Shown here: positions 47,481 through 57,775 of the stretch, piece by piece | How the letters are laid out: every line of letters starts with the position of its first letter | How positions within the stretch are numbered: position 1 is the stretch's first letter | Source of the DNA: Eustoma russellianum | Taxonomy: Eukaryota > Streptophyta > Magnoliopsida > Gentianales > Gentianaceae | Reading direction: 5' to 3' | Assembly: GCA_036186865.1 (NCBI GenBank) | Contig: AP025053.1 | Span: 9,087,261 to 9,151,260, forward strand | Length of the DNA stretch: 64,000 nucleotides | Program-made: the position numbers and the translations under genes | Notes under the pieces: generated by a model | What the model was told of the DNA's origin: nothing | Databases searched by the model: none | The model's input: only the letters and a program-made list of their open reading frames with translations

Positions 47481-47876
47481 AAAATAGCGACGAACCTGCG
47501 ACGAAACCAAAATGTCGCAGACCGGAAATAAAAAAATCAAAAATTTAAAAATAGCGACGAAAAAATATACCGACGAAACTTTGCGACGAAATAAAATGTC
47601 GCAGAACAGAAATAAAAAAATAAAAAATTATAAAATAGCGACGAAAAAACGACGGCAATAACATGTCGCAGACCTGACAGATTTTCGTTGCAACTGTGCG
47701 ACGAAACACCGACGAAAATTTTCCGTCTCAATATAGCGACGCTTCACCGACGAAATTCATTTTGCGACAAGCCGTATTACGACCTACTGTTTTCGTCGCT
47801 ATTTCGTCGCTATATGCCTGTAGCGACGAAATAGCGACGATTTTTGTCTGTCGCTATATGTCTTTTTTTTGTGGTG
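47481..47876. repeat. 3' subterminal array of TAGCGACG motifs and right CACTA end
   Basis: TAGCGACGAA, ACCGACGAAA, TGCGACGAAA and TGTCGCAGA(C/A) phrases recur every 15-40 bp. The last 60 bp carries TTCGTCGCTA twice and TAGCGACGA twice, ending TTTTTTTTGTGGTG. The motif is the same as in the left array, as expected for the two ends of one element. Confidence 0.82.
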
Positions 47877-47879
47877 GTG

Positions 47880-49486
47880 TATTAGCTTGTATATATAGTC
47901 ATATATATATATGACCCATTTTAACACGCATGGGCATATATGTTCATATACGTATATATATGTATATATATATGTATCAACACTTATTAAACCATTTTAT
48001 TGTTCAACAAAATATAAAAGAAGAGGCCGTTTATTTTCAATAAGATTGAAAGGGCCGTGTGTTTTACATATAGGTGTATATGTATATTTTTCCATTATAC
48101 CCCTTAAAACCTAACATCAAAACATATATTTTATAATAAACGTACTTTAACATAACCATGTTTGAAAGTATCAAATGTACCTCATTGTATATTTCTTTTA
48201 AACATACTTGAGAAAAAAAATCTTGAACATACAACATGATGATCCAACTTTGAAATAAACATAAATACTTAGTATTGTAAAACCATGTAGGATCTAGGAA
48301 GAATAGTTGCCTTTATCACTTAACCTTAGTATGAAAGTGAAGGTTTCTCCACTTGGCTTGAAGAAAATCTTCTCCTCCTCACCTTAGCAAACCCACGGTT
48401 TTGAAAGGCCAAAATGGAGGTTAGTGTGCAACCATAAAGATGAAGAAATGGACAACAATAATCTAGTATAATTAGTGTTCTTACCTTTCTACACCTTGAT
48501 TTTCAACCCCTCAAAATATTCGGCCATGAGGAGAACTATGGAGGTTGGAAGACTTGTTGTTTGTAGAAGGAAAAGAGTATAAAATAGAAGGTAGAAGATG
48601 AAAGGAGTTGAAAGTGTGTATTGAAATGGGTATTCTTCTTTTCCTGCTACTTTGGCCGAATGAGTGCATGGAGGAGTGGAAAGAAAAACATTTCTTGAAA
48701 AATAATGGGAATTGGTTGAAGAAGGTTGGGAAAGGAGTAATAGTGATGGAAATGTATAAGTAGATAAATGATGGGATGTGAAATAAGTTAAAATGAATAA
48801 GTTAGAGGATAAAGAGAGGGAGGAACGTGGGTGAGGAATTAAAGTAAGAGAAAAGAGTTGGTAAAATGATGGGAGGAGGTGGATTGTAGAATGGAATAAT
48901 GCAAATTTACTCCTTTTTCATGGTCTTCAGCCGAAAGTGGGTTTGGGTGGGGGAAAAGGCTTTTCTTTGTTTAATAAGGGTATGGTGTCGGATGATAATG
49001 GTGGGGAACAAGTGTGTGTAAGAAAAAGTTATTTATTTGTGAGAATAAAGTGGAATGTTGGGGAGAAAATAATTTCTCCTCCTTTTTGAATATAAGTGGC
49101 CGGCCATGTAGGGGTAAGTGGGAGAGTTTTGTCTTTTATTGACATGTGGGATAAAGTGAAAGAAAATATGATAATAGTGTGTATTGTAGTTACCGTATCG
49201 GCGTATCGGTATTTGGTTTAATTTATATTTACTGACTTAGGTTGATATCGACTAATTTATTTAAATACCTTGTATGTCCGATACAGTCATTGTCTAGTCC
49301 ATCCAGTCTCGTCATATCCGTTAACTTACCTTAAGGTTATTTTTATGTGTATTTTTAACCCCGATATTTAATGTCGATGTCTTTATTAATCCTAAACAAA
49401 ATTTAAATTCCACTCAAATTTCATCAACATCGCATTTGCGTTCTATTTTCATCATTTCCACTAGCCCGGAATCTCGGGTCGTAACA
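47880..49486 (-). repeat. 5' LTR of the giant-LTR element, second segment
   Basis: It is collinear with about 26129-27734 and ends TCGGGTCGTAACA at 49486, followed by the GTATG target duplication. No gene. Confidence 0.9.
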
Positions 49487-49491
49487 GTATG

Positions 49492-51600
49492 TCCACTCAA
49501 CATCCTCCTCTTTTTGATGGCAATAATTTTGTTCATTGAAAACTAAGAATGAGGCTATTCTTAATGGCTATAGACATCGATTTATGGTCTACAGTTGAAG
49601 ATGGGCCGTACATTCCAATGAAAGTTGTACAAGTTAGTGAAGTCACACAAGAGGTTGAAAAGTATAAAAGTGAATGGTCATCGGAAGATAAAAAGAAAAT
49701 GTCCATGAATGCTAAAGCTATGCAATTACTTTTGAATGGGCTTACAACTTCTGAAGCAGGATATGTGTCAAATTACACAAGTGCACACGACATGTGGAAA
49801 TCACTTGTATTAAAGCATGAAGGTACTAGTGGTGTTAAAAAATCAAAAATAAACATGCTTATGACTGAATTAGAGTCTTTCAAAGTGTTGCCAAACGAAT
49901 CCATAACATCTATGGATTTGAGGATTACTAACATTTTTAATGCCCTTGAAGCTTTAGGCAAATCATTCACGAACAATGAAAAAGTTTAAAAGGTGATACG
50001 AAGCCTTTCTGCTGAATGGGATCCAAAGGTGACTGCAATCGAGGAGACAAAGTCAATCACTAAGATGGATGAATTGATCGGGTCTCTTAAAGTCTATGAG
50101 GTAAAACTAAACCAACAGAAGTCCGAGTCATCTAAATCATCAAGTAAGTCAATAGCATTCAAAACAACTGAAACACATACAAATAATGATGATAGTAATA
50201 GTGATACTGAATTAGATGATGACTTGATATTAATAGCGAGAAAACGTAGAAAGTTTTTCAAACATCCTAATAGGAATAGACAACGTTCTTCTTCTTCTTC
50301 TCAACCTAGGAAAAATAACATAAACAAATGGTATAATAAAGAGTCAAAGTGTTATGAATGCGGTCAAAAAGGACATATTTCATATAATTGTCCAACAAAA
50401 AAAAATGAAAATAACAATAATAAACAAGCCAAGGACAAAGAGGCACAAGCGACTAGGTAAAGGAGTCCAAGTCAAAGAAAGGCAAACGAGCAATGAAGGT
50501 GAGCACATGGAGCGACTCATCCGATTCAGAATCTGACACTGAGGAAGCTCAAGTCTGCTTCATATCAATGAGGTAAGTTCTTCATCTGATAGTGATTCTG
50601 AAAATGAAATGACATTTGATGAAATATATGAAGAATTTTTAAAAATGTATGCACACTGTTAGAAGCTCTCTAAAGAAAAGAAGAAACTAATTGAAGAAAA
50701 TGACAAGTTGAAGACGTCCAACTTGGAATTTTCCGATCAATTAGAATCTTTTAAACAAGAGTCTACTAATACTCTTGATTCTTTAGAGAATAAAATTGAA
50801 TCACTTAGGAAAAATGAACAAAAGTTAAAAACGGAAAATAGCATGTTACAATCTAAGTTAGAAACTTGTGACAATGAGATAATGCAACTTAAGTCTTCTA
50901 AACTTACCTTAGAAAAAATGTGAGAACAATTTAAATTTGGTGCAAATATACTAGATACACTTATATCTTTGCAAAAATATGGAAATGATAAAACGTGATT
51001 AGGATATAAAGAAGAAGATGACAAAGTAGGTAAAAAGACTAAGTTTGTATCTTCAGCTACTAAACAACCTTATAAAGCTATAAAAACAACTTTGCCTGCT
51101 AAATCTTCTTCTACTTCTTCTTCTGTTTATTCTAAAGCAAAAATACAATCTGCACCCATAAAAACACATACATATCAACGTATATCTGGGCAAAATTTTG
51201 CATCTAGACAACCTAGAAATTATGCCTACATGTATACAAATGCAACTAGACCTAATAAAATGCATTCAACTTATTATGAACCTAAGTATAGACAACATTC
51301 ATATAAGTCTTATAGAAATGCATATGAACATACATATAGAGCACCATATAAGAAACAAAATCACATGCCTTATACACATTATAAGATTCGGTTATATTAT
51401 AATAATTATCAACCATGGCGCAACATGTATAACAATGCATCTTCACTTATGTGGAATGATCATGTATATGCTAATCCTTCTTATTTTCCAAATTATAACA
51501 ATGCTAAAAATGTGCCTAGAAGGTATGTCCAAGTCTGGATACCTAAGGGATATCTAAACAAGGATGGTGCTCCTAACATTCAAGGACCCAAATAAAGGGT
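49492..51600 (+). pseudogene. SIRE-like gag with zinc knuckle and acidic coiled-coil extension
   Basis: A copia gag (UBN2 type) runs from about 49549: YKSEWSSEDKKKM, NAKAMQLLLNGL, SAHDMWKSL, TSMDLRITNIFNAL. A single stop (TAA at 49987) lies where Lys or Arg is usual, then comes RSLSAEWDPKVTAIEE. A CX2CX4HX4C knuckle, CYECGQKGHISYNC, lies at about 50349-50390. After a frameshift near 50450 an acidic Ser/Asp stretch (SDSESDTEEAQVCF) leads into a coiled coil (50708-50923). The last part (51092-51595) is Tyr/Asn/Arg-rich, with the phrase VQVWIPKG. The extended gag fits SIRE-type elements. The text upstream to 49492 (PPLFDGNNF) is gag leader interrupted by the GTATG insertion, so the original start lies just before it. 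Confidence 0.78.
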
Positions 51601-51905
51601 ACCTAAAACTTTGTCTTCATTGTAGGAAAGACGCAAGGAATGCAAGAAGGAGACAAAGTCAAAGAATCTAAAAACTAAGTGGTTTTTAGGTAGTGGATGT
51701 TCGAGGCATATGACGGGAAACCTCAAACTATTCACCGAACTTGAACATATTGATGGTGACATCTTTACCAAACCCCTTCCTTCGAGATCATGTTCAAAAT
51801 GAGGATATAGTCATAAACCATATAAGAACCGATCACCAAATAGCTGACATCTTTACCAAACCCCTTAATCAAGCCACTTTTGAAAACTTATGAGCCATGT
51901 TAGGT
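51601..51905 (+). pseudogene. Protease scrap joined to the RNase H end (pol deletion scar)
   Basis: At about 51670-51756 the frame reads KWFLGSGCSRHMTGN, the copia protease core with DSG changed to GSG, then LFTELEHIDGD. It jumps at once into DIFTKPLP, a phrase of the RNase H C-terminus, then HIRTDHQIADIFTKPLNQATFEN-like text to about 51890. Integrase and reverse transcriptase are absent. The 22-bp string beginning TGACATCTTTACC occurs at 51757-51778 and again at 51845-51866, so a segment of 88 bp is partly duplicated at the junction. Confidence 0.75.
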
Positions 51906-52176
51906 ATGATGGCTGACGACACCATTGTATAATTCTATCTTTTGCATGATTTGCAAAATAAAGGGGGAGATAAAATAAGAACATGACTTTAGTTGGTAAG
52001 TTATATGCTAAGTTTCAATTGGTATGAGTTAAGTATAGGTTAAGGGGGAGAGTATGAGTTGAGGGGGAGCATAACTATTTAAAATTTTGTTGAAAACAAA
52101 GTTTGAAAACAATTGGTAAGGTTGTGACATTAAAATCATGTTAGGTTATTTTGAAAATCATCCAAAAGGAGAAGAA
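51906..52176 (+). other. Region between pol remnant and 3' LTR with several GGGGGAG tracts
   Basis: Polypurine tracts AAAGGGGGAGA (about 51960), TAAGGGGGAGAG (about 52040) and GAGGGGGAGC (about 52060) precede the final AAAAGGAGAAGAA at 52164-52176, which abuts the 3' LTR. Multiple purine tracts here are usual in SIRE-type elements. Confidence 0.7.
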
Positions 52177-54914
52177 TGTTGAAAAATGTGTTTGGATAAT
52201 TTTCAAAGTCATGATTTTAAGTGTTAAGTGCATAAAAATGTCACACATCATGTTATATGTGATTAAAAGTTGAAAAAGTTGACATCGATCTCTCAGGTAG
52301 GTGCACATCGATCGATCTATGACCATAGATCTATCACATCGATCGATCCATGTAAGGCAGTGAAAGTTCAAGACCTTACGGTGAGACGTCGATCTCTAAA
52401 CCTGAGACACATCGATCGATCGATGTACATCAAACCCTCACTTCGATCGATCGATGTATGTCAGAGACAAAACCAGAACGTTTCTATGAGACATCGATCT
52501 CTAAAGCTAAGGCACTTCGATCGATCGATGTCTAGGGTTTTTAGAAATATTTTTCTAAAAAGTGTTTAAATGATTGTTTTCATTTGTATATGATTTATAC
52601 ATGTTTATTATATGATTATCATGTGTTTTTGGTGATTATAATTGTCTTGTGACTAATGTGCCTTGGAAGTTTCTACAACTTACCGATAAGGGCAAAATTG
52701 GTATTTTGAGTTTTTTAGGAACACGATATGGTAAATATATATTAAGGACTTATTCTTATACCATTTATCAAGGCAAAGGTGATATCATGAGTATTTCTGA
52801 CCATCCGGGTCATTCCTAGAGTTTTCATATACCAGGGGTATTTTGGTAATTTATCCCCGAGGGTATTTTTGGTATTTTCACTCAAGGAATCTCTTGAGTA
52901 TATTATTATATTTATTATGGAGCTGAGTTATTATTAATTTGAAGATAATATGGTGATTCTCTATTTTATTCTGTCACATGATGATATTATTGACTATAGC
53001 TGGATATGTGACCATTTGAGATGTCACATTCTATTTTTTTCTTGAAGACCCTCTTATATATGTTATGGAAACATATTTATCATCATTATTCAGAGTTGTT
53101 CAAGGTGTTAAAGGTGTGAAAATGATCACGACATATAAGAAGAAATATTGGGAATTTCGGTGTTACACGTTGACATAATCTTATCAACTATTATCTATTA
53201 ATTTCTTCTTCAAAAATTTGAGTTGCTACACATTTTTGTATGCTCAAAAACGAGTATAATCAGGTGGATATGATGGTGTACATATTTTATGAGTTGGTGA
53301 CAAGTGGACAAATCAAAAAGGAGCTAGTTGGCAAAAATGCCAACTAGGAAAATTCAAAGAAGTAGGCAACGGCTACTAGACTTTTCTTGGCAGATTTTTT
53401 AGTCAAATGGAGCTCTCACATGCCCTATTCTTGTGCTTGGAGTTGAGGATAATTTGGTGATATTATCCTTTCTTTTATTATCAACAATTCACAAAGAAAA
53501 ATCAAAGTTTTTTTTGAAAAATACCAAGTGTAGCCAACGGCTACTTGGTGATATTGGAGCTGAATTTTTTTAATTTGAAAATGTCAATGCCCACATGCCT
53601 ATTCTTGTGCCAAGAAGTTGAGGTATTATCTTCTCCATATTATCTACATTTTACAAAGGATAAATGAGACAATCCAAGGTGTAAATTTTCGGTCAAGATG
53701 ATTCCAAGGTGGACCGATCATTTTGTCTCATTTTGCCAAGTGTACAAGACCAACCAATGATGAGAAGACATTTGGACTTGATGATGAAGATGGTGACACA
53801 TTGGAAGTCTTATCTCCAAGGCTCAATTCACACTATAAATAGAGACAATGGTGAAGAAGATGAAACACACTTGAAGCTCACAAGATTTGTTGAATTGTCT
53901 AGCTATCATCTTCTTCTTGTTGTTGTTCTTGTTCCATTCTTTGTAGCAAAGGTGTTCTTGTTATTTTTGTTTGCTACAAGCCTCTTGAGCTTCATTTGTA
54001 AGATTGATTAGCCATTCTTATATGGCTATATCAATAGGTGGTAGAGGTGTTGCATAGAAGGTGATTATCCAAGTCTTGAATAGGGTTGGTGTATGACCCA
54101 AGGATCAAGCTTGGTTCTTGTTGTAAGGTTTTTTGTTTCATAGTGAAATCCAAGAAAAGGTGTTCTTTGGGACTGGAGTAGGTCACATTGACCGAACTAG
54201 GATAAATCCTCGGTGTTCTTGTCTTGTTTCTTCATTTATGTCTTCTGCCTGTTTTTACTGCAGTTTTCACTCAAATTCTCATAATTTGAAAAAATAGCTA
54301 AACACTTTCAAAATTCGTGATTTTTGGTGGAGTTATACTTCAGACTGTTAGCTTTCATTCGCAAAAAGAATCACTTGATTTGAGCAAGGGAAAGTTAGTC
54401 TTTCAGTGTTTGCAAGATAACTGCTCCAATCTGGCAGCAATCTGACTAGTTTTGAGCAAACTTAAATTCTGTATTTATCAAGAATCGGTTAAGGTCAGGA
54501 CCATTTGGAAACTTCATCTACACATCCTAAGGAGTATTTTGATATAAAGATCAACCTTTTTGGTTGAGTATTCAAAGAGAAACACGTTTTACAAAATCAG
54601 CAACATTCTGTCCAATTCTGTCGAGATTGACCATCTGAATCTTTTTTTTGTTTGAAGGGCCAAAAGATCTTAATTTTGTCTGATTTTTGGACAAAGCTTT
54701 GTTAACAGATTGAAGTTAAATTCTGAAAATTTTCATAAATTTTGGAGTTGTGTGCAATTATTTTTGAATTTTTCAAAAATGCGTTCTGAATCTGAGGTGG
54801 TCTCAGATTCTGTTTTCAAAGGAGATTTTTACAAAGGGTTGTAGTGTAATTTCCGCTAACCACTATTCACCCTCCCTCCTCTAGTGGTGTTTATTGCAGG
54901 TGCACGGTCCAACA
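52177..54914 (+). repeat. 3' LTR of the SIRE-like element
   Basis: It is 2,738 bp and the partner of 20526-23273. It has the TATA box at 53834-53841 and the ATCGATCGAT cluster at 52280-52532. The ATTAT duplication follows at 54915. Frames such as 52270-52569 mirror 20618-20917 in the other LTR but lie across the palindromic cluster. Confidence 0.9.
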
Positions 54915-54919
54915 ATTAT

Positions 54920-55560
54920 GTGTGAGAATGGGTAAAGGAGGATATATTTCTTCTCCTTTTTGACTTGAATTTTAGTTGGGGTGGGGAGGGAAAAGCACAA
55001 ATTTCGGCTGATGGAAGGAAAAGGGGGAAAGAGAGAAGAAATGAGGGTATTGGAAGTATTAGGTGTATGATGGTAGGAGGTGAGGTGTGAAAGAAAGTGT
55101 AAGAACAAAGAAAAAGGGGATGTTGACATGTGAGAGGGGTAGGGAGGCAGCCATAGGTCTTTTGGGGGAGGGGAGAGTTTGTCTTTTATGCAATGTAGGG
55201 TAAAGTGGGAGAAAATGTGATAATTAGGGTAAAAGTATGTAGTGGAATTATCTATCGATTATTTTTAATTGGTTTAACTTATATCTACCAACTTATGTTG
55301 TTACCAACTAATTTATTTAAATTGTATTGTATGTCTGAAATATTCGTTATCTAGTTCGGTTACGTCTCGTTATATCCATTAAGTTATTGTTTGGTTATTT
55401 TTCCGAACGTTTCTAACCCCGATATATATAATGTTGATGTCTTTGTTAATCCTAAATAAAAATTTAAATTTCACCGAAATTTTTATCGATATTGTATATG
55501 CGTTCTATTTTCCATTATCTTATTACATTTCCCTCTGGTCCGAAAACGCGGGTTGTAACG
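54920..55560 (-). repeat. Solo LTR, second segment
   Basis: It continues 16373-20525 after removal of the SIRE-like element and one ATTAT. It parallels the right end of the giant LTRs (ACCAACTAATTTATTTAAAT-like text, then TTTCTAACCCCGATAT) and ends GGTTGTAACG, with the terminal CA changed to CG. Confidence 0.75.
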
Positions 55561-56818
55561 CAGTAAATCATCAAATAAATGAAAAAGAAAGAAAAGAAGA
55601 AAGGGCTGCAAGAACAAAGAGGCCAAGTTGCAGATTGAAGTCTGTAGCAGGTATCCGACTGAAACAAACAGGAGGAACAATCACTTTGATTGAAGAAGAC
55701 GGGCCCCTAACAAACAATGGAGACTCAAGCACGTTTGAAGAAAACTGACGTCTGTAACTTTTCTTTTTTTCTTGAAACACTGTGACTTTTCTTTCATTTT
55801 TTCCTTTTTTATCTGACTTGGCCAGTCATCAAAGGGCAAAAGAGGAAATTTATGCACCCACGATTCGTTCAAATACAAAAGGCAACTCATGGTTTATTCC
55901 TACTCACTAATTCAATGTCAGACCTGAATTTTATATATGCCATGAATTTAATTCTTGGATAAATCTTATTTTCTTGAATAATTTTATGTCAAAGGTTGAA
56001 TTCTTTTGGTATTTTAACGTGTTAGTTGTCTGTCTTTAATTTACTTAGTTTACTAGTTCAATTCCAATTTTTTAAATGTTGTAAGTATTCTTATTGTGTC
56101 AATAGATTTGCTATCAATCGATAGGTTATATAATTAAATTCTAAGAACCGAAAGGTGAAGAGTTTAATTAGGATCATGTCTAAAATAAACTTATAGTAAA
56201 ATTGGCTAGGGATAGATTTGATTTATTTAAGTGGATTTCTAGGATTAAGTAATCAAAAGTTATTGAAATTAGGAAATTTCATAGATATTTAATGTAATTC
56301 GATTTTGTTAAAATTCACATAGGGATATGGATTTTATCAAACTAAATTAGATTTTTATGTCAATGTGTAAGAACTGAAATAGCAAATTTCATCCTTAAAG
56401 ATTTGCAAGAGAAACTAATCATTTATTTTGGTTAAATATTGGAAGCACTCTTTAGAAAATAATTCAATTGGGTCATATAACTAGTGAAGAAAACCTTCAA
56501 AGGAAGAGTTTAAATTCTATCTTTTCATAATTTTGATATTTAGTTAATTAGCTAGTTTATTTTCTGTTTTGTATTATAAATAAATTGTTAGTTTTAAATT
56601 TAGGTGGAACAATAACTTTGGTAATTAAAATTAATCTTGTTACTTATTACTATACAATTGTATCTAGTATACTTGTTATTTAGTGATTAGAAAATTATGC
56701 TTTTCTATTCCTCTCAACATTATTAGAGATGAGTTTTTAAAACAGTAACAAGTATACTAAAATTTAGGTGGATCTGTGTTTTAGGTTTTATGGGCTGGTA
56801 AACCATAATTAAATCGTC
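55561..56818. other. AT-rich sequence without a recognisable gene
   Basis: The frame 55431-55748 runs out of the solo LTR into this region. Its last 60 codons (KERKEERAARTKRPSCRLK, then TITLIEEDGPLTNN) match nothing I know. From about 55880 to 56760 there are only short AT-rich frames. This may be LTR-derived or unique host sequence; I cannot decide. Confidence 0.45.
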
Positions 56819-57699
56819 TGTTAGTCAACAACAGTCGATGGTTCAGCTCCAATAGCTCAATACTCAAATATTGCAGTTCAGCAGTTCAGCGCCCAAGTAT
56901 GGCTGTTCAGCCCTGGCTACACTTCAGCAGGGCGACACGACACTTATTATATAACCAAAGGATATGCCAAGGTTTGCACCTCGGCACCAACTTCAGTTTA
57001 TGTCCCAGTACGGCACTTCAGACCACTTCAGCTGGGCAAGGCCTAGTCATACACTTCGGCAAGACTTGATCTTGCACTTTGGCAGAGCTCAGTTGAGGAC
57101 TTCGGCAAAGGAACCAAGCATGACATTACCTTGTGGGACCCTCGGACAGAGGTGCAATTCGAATATGATAACTACAGCTGGTTATTCTTTCTGAACACGC
57201 CAAGGTCACAACAGCCGGCCTATTGGTCACATCAGCCAGGCCGGCCTATTAGTCACATCGGTCAGGCTACTGGTCACATCAGCAGACCTACGGCGTCCTA
57301 GGCTTTCTGCCCCAAGCAAACGTCTTATCCACTATTAGAAGCTAAAGGCGGGAAAAGGTCTATAAAAGCAAGCCAACCAAGACAAAGAAGGGGATCCGGA
57401 ATTCAAACACTCAGATCCTAAAGCAAGTTCATACACATTGCTCTTCGGCCCGTACTATGAGACACTCTTAACTCACCATTTAAATTATAATCTCAGTGAG
57501 ATATGACCCAAACTGACTTGAGCGTCGGAGGGTTTTTTCCGGGGCCAACCCCCTGGGACCTCTGACTTGTGCTTTCTTGTGTAGGATATTTTAGAGGTTA
57601 TTCCAGCTACAATTTTCAATCCAGTTAACAACTCTTCAAGTTAACTGACGGAACTAATTTGAGGTAATCTAGACCCTTGGTGAAGATCCGGCTTCATCA
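56819..57699 (+). repeat. 5' LTR of the Tat-lineage element
   Basis: It starts TGTTAGTCAACA and ends GGCTTCATCA. TATAAAAG at 57361-57368 is a good promoter match. The U3 part is rich in CTTCGGC/CAGTTCAGC and CCGGCC(T)ATTGGTCACATC repeats (three copies at about 57215-57285). The left edge rests on the TG dinucleotide and position only, since no second LTR is available. Confidence 0.6.
57361..57368 (+). promoter_or_regulatory. TATA box of the Tat-lineage LTR
   Basis: TATAAAAG lies about 340 bp before the LTR end, within a GGTCTATAAAAGCAAGCCAA context typical of Tat LTRs. Confidence 0.6.
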
Positions 57700-57700
57700 T

Positions 57701-57717
57701 TTGGCGCTAGAAGGAGG
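57701..57717 (+). promoter_or_regulatory. Primer binding site of the Tat-lineage element
   Basis: TTGGCGCTAGAAGGAGG follows the LTR by one base. TTTGGCGC-type sites are usual for Tat elements. The matching tRNA is not assigned here. Confidence 0.6.
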
Positions 57718-57775
57718 GCCACTTAGACCCTTAATCCAGTAAAAAGTTCAAACTCAAAACAGCCAATGATTACTT

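Larger units (their letters stand above)
31011..47876 (+). mobile_element. CACTA (En/Spm) DNA transposon, 16.9 kb, two genes
   Basis: The ends are CACCACAAAAA at 31011 and its inverted match TTTTTGTGGTG at 47876. A 3-bp target duplication, GTG, lies at 31008-31010 and 47877-47879, and the intact sister LTR shows the empty site GCCGTGTATTAG. Arrays of CGTCGCTA/TAGCGACG lie inside both ends. The element encodes a TNP2-type transposase (32964-36726), a Transposase_24-type protein (exons to 47173) and a small divergent ORF (31592-31924). A full-length LINE sits in an intron of the second gene. Both transposase genes carry frameshifts, so it probably moved using proteins from another copy, unless the frameshifts are sequence errors. 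Confidence 0.9.
23435..49486 (-). mobile_element. Giant-LTR non-autonomous Ty3-type element (677-bp internal region)
   Basis: LTR copies at 23435-27734 and at 28412-31010 plus 47880-49486 are about 98 percent alike by eye. They end TGTAGC on the left and GTAACA on the right. A perfect target duplication, GTATG, flanks the whole (23430-23434 and 49487-49491). The primer site (28398-28409) and polypurine tract (27735-27747) place it on the minus strand, with an LTR terminus reading TGTTACGACC. Only 677 bp lie between the LTRs, with no gag or pol domain, so each LTR is more than six times the internal region. It must use proteins from another element. The second LTR is interrupted by the CACTA transposon. 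Confidence 0.88.
20526..54914 (+). mobile_element. SIRE-like Ty1/copia element, pol deleted, hosting the inner nest
   Basis: Two LTRs (20526-23273 and 52177-54914) start TGTTGA and end CAAACA/CAACA. They are flanked by a perfect target duplication, ATTAT, at 20521-20525 and 54915-54919. The internal text runs from a primer site at 23276 to 23434, is broken by the GTATG-flanked insertion, and resumes at 49487 with gag. After gag only a scrap of protease remains, joined to the last residues of RNase H; integrase and reverse transcriptase are gone. Long LTRs, a gag with an acidic coiled-coil C-terminal extension and several GGGGGAG tracts before the 3' LTR suggest the SIRE lineage. Without pol it cannot have moved unaided after the deletion. 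Confidence 0.88.

Noticed and set aside
20526..54914. Endogenous pararetrovirus origin for one of the nested elements
   Set aside because: Each layer has LTRs, primer sites, CACTA ends or LINE structure, and no movement-protein or caulimovirus-like domain order was seen.
55431..55748. Possible small host gene crossing 55561
   Set aside because: The first 43 codons are solo LTR sequence and the rest matches no family I know; there is no sign of splice sites or a promoter.
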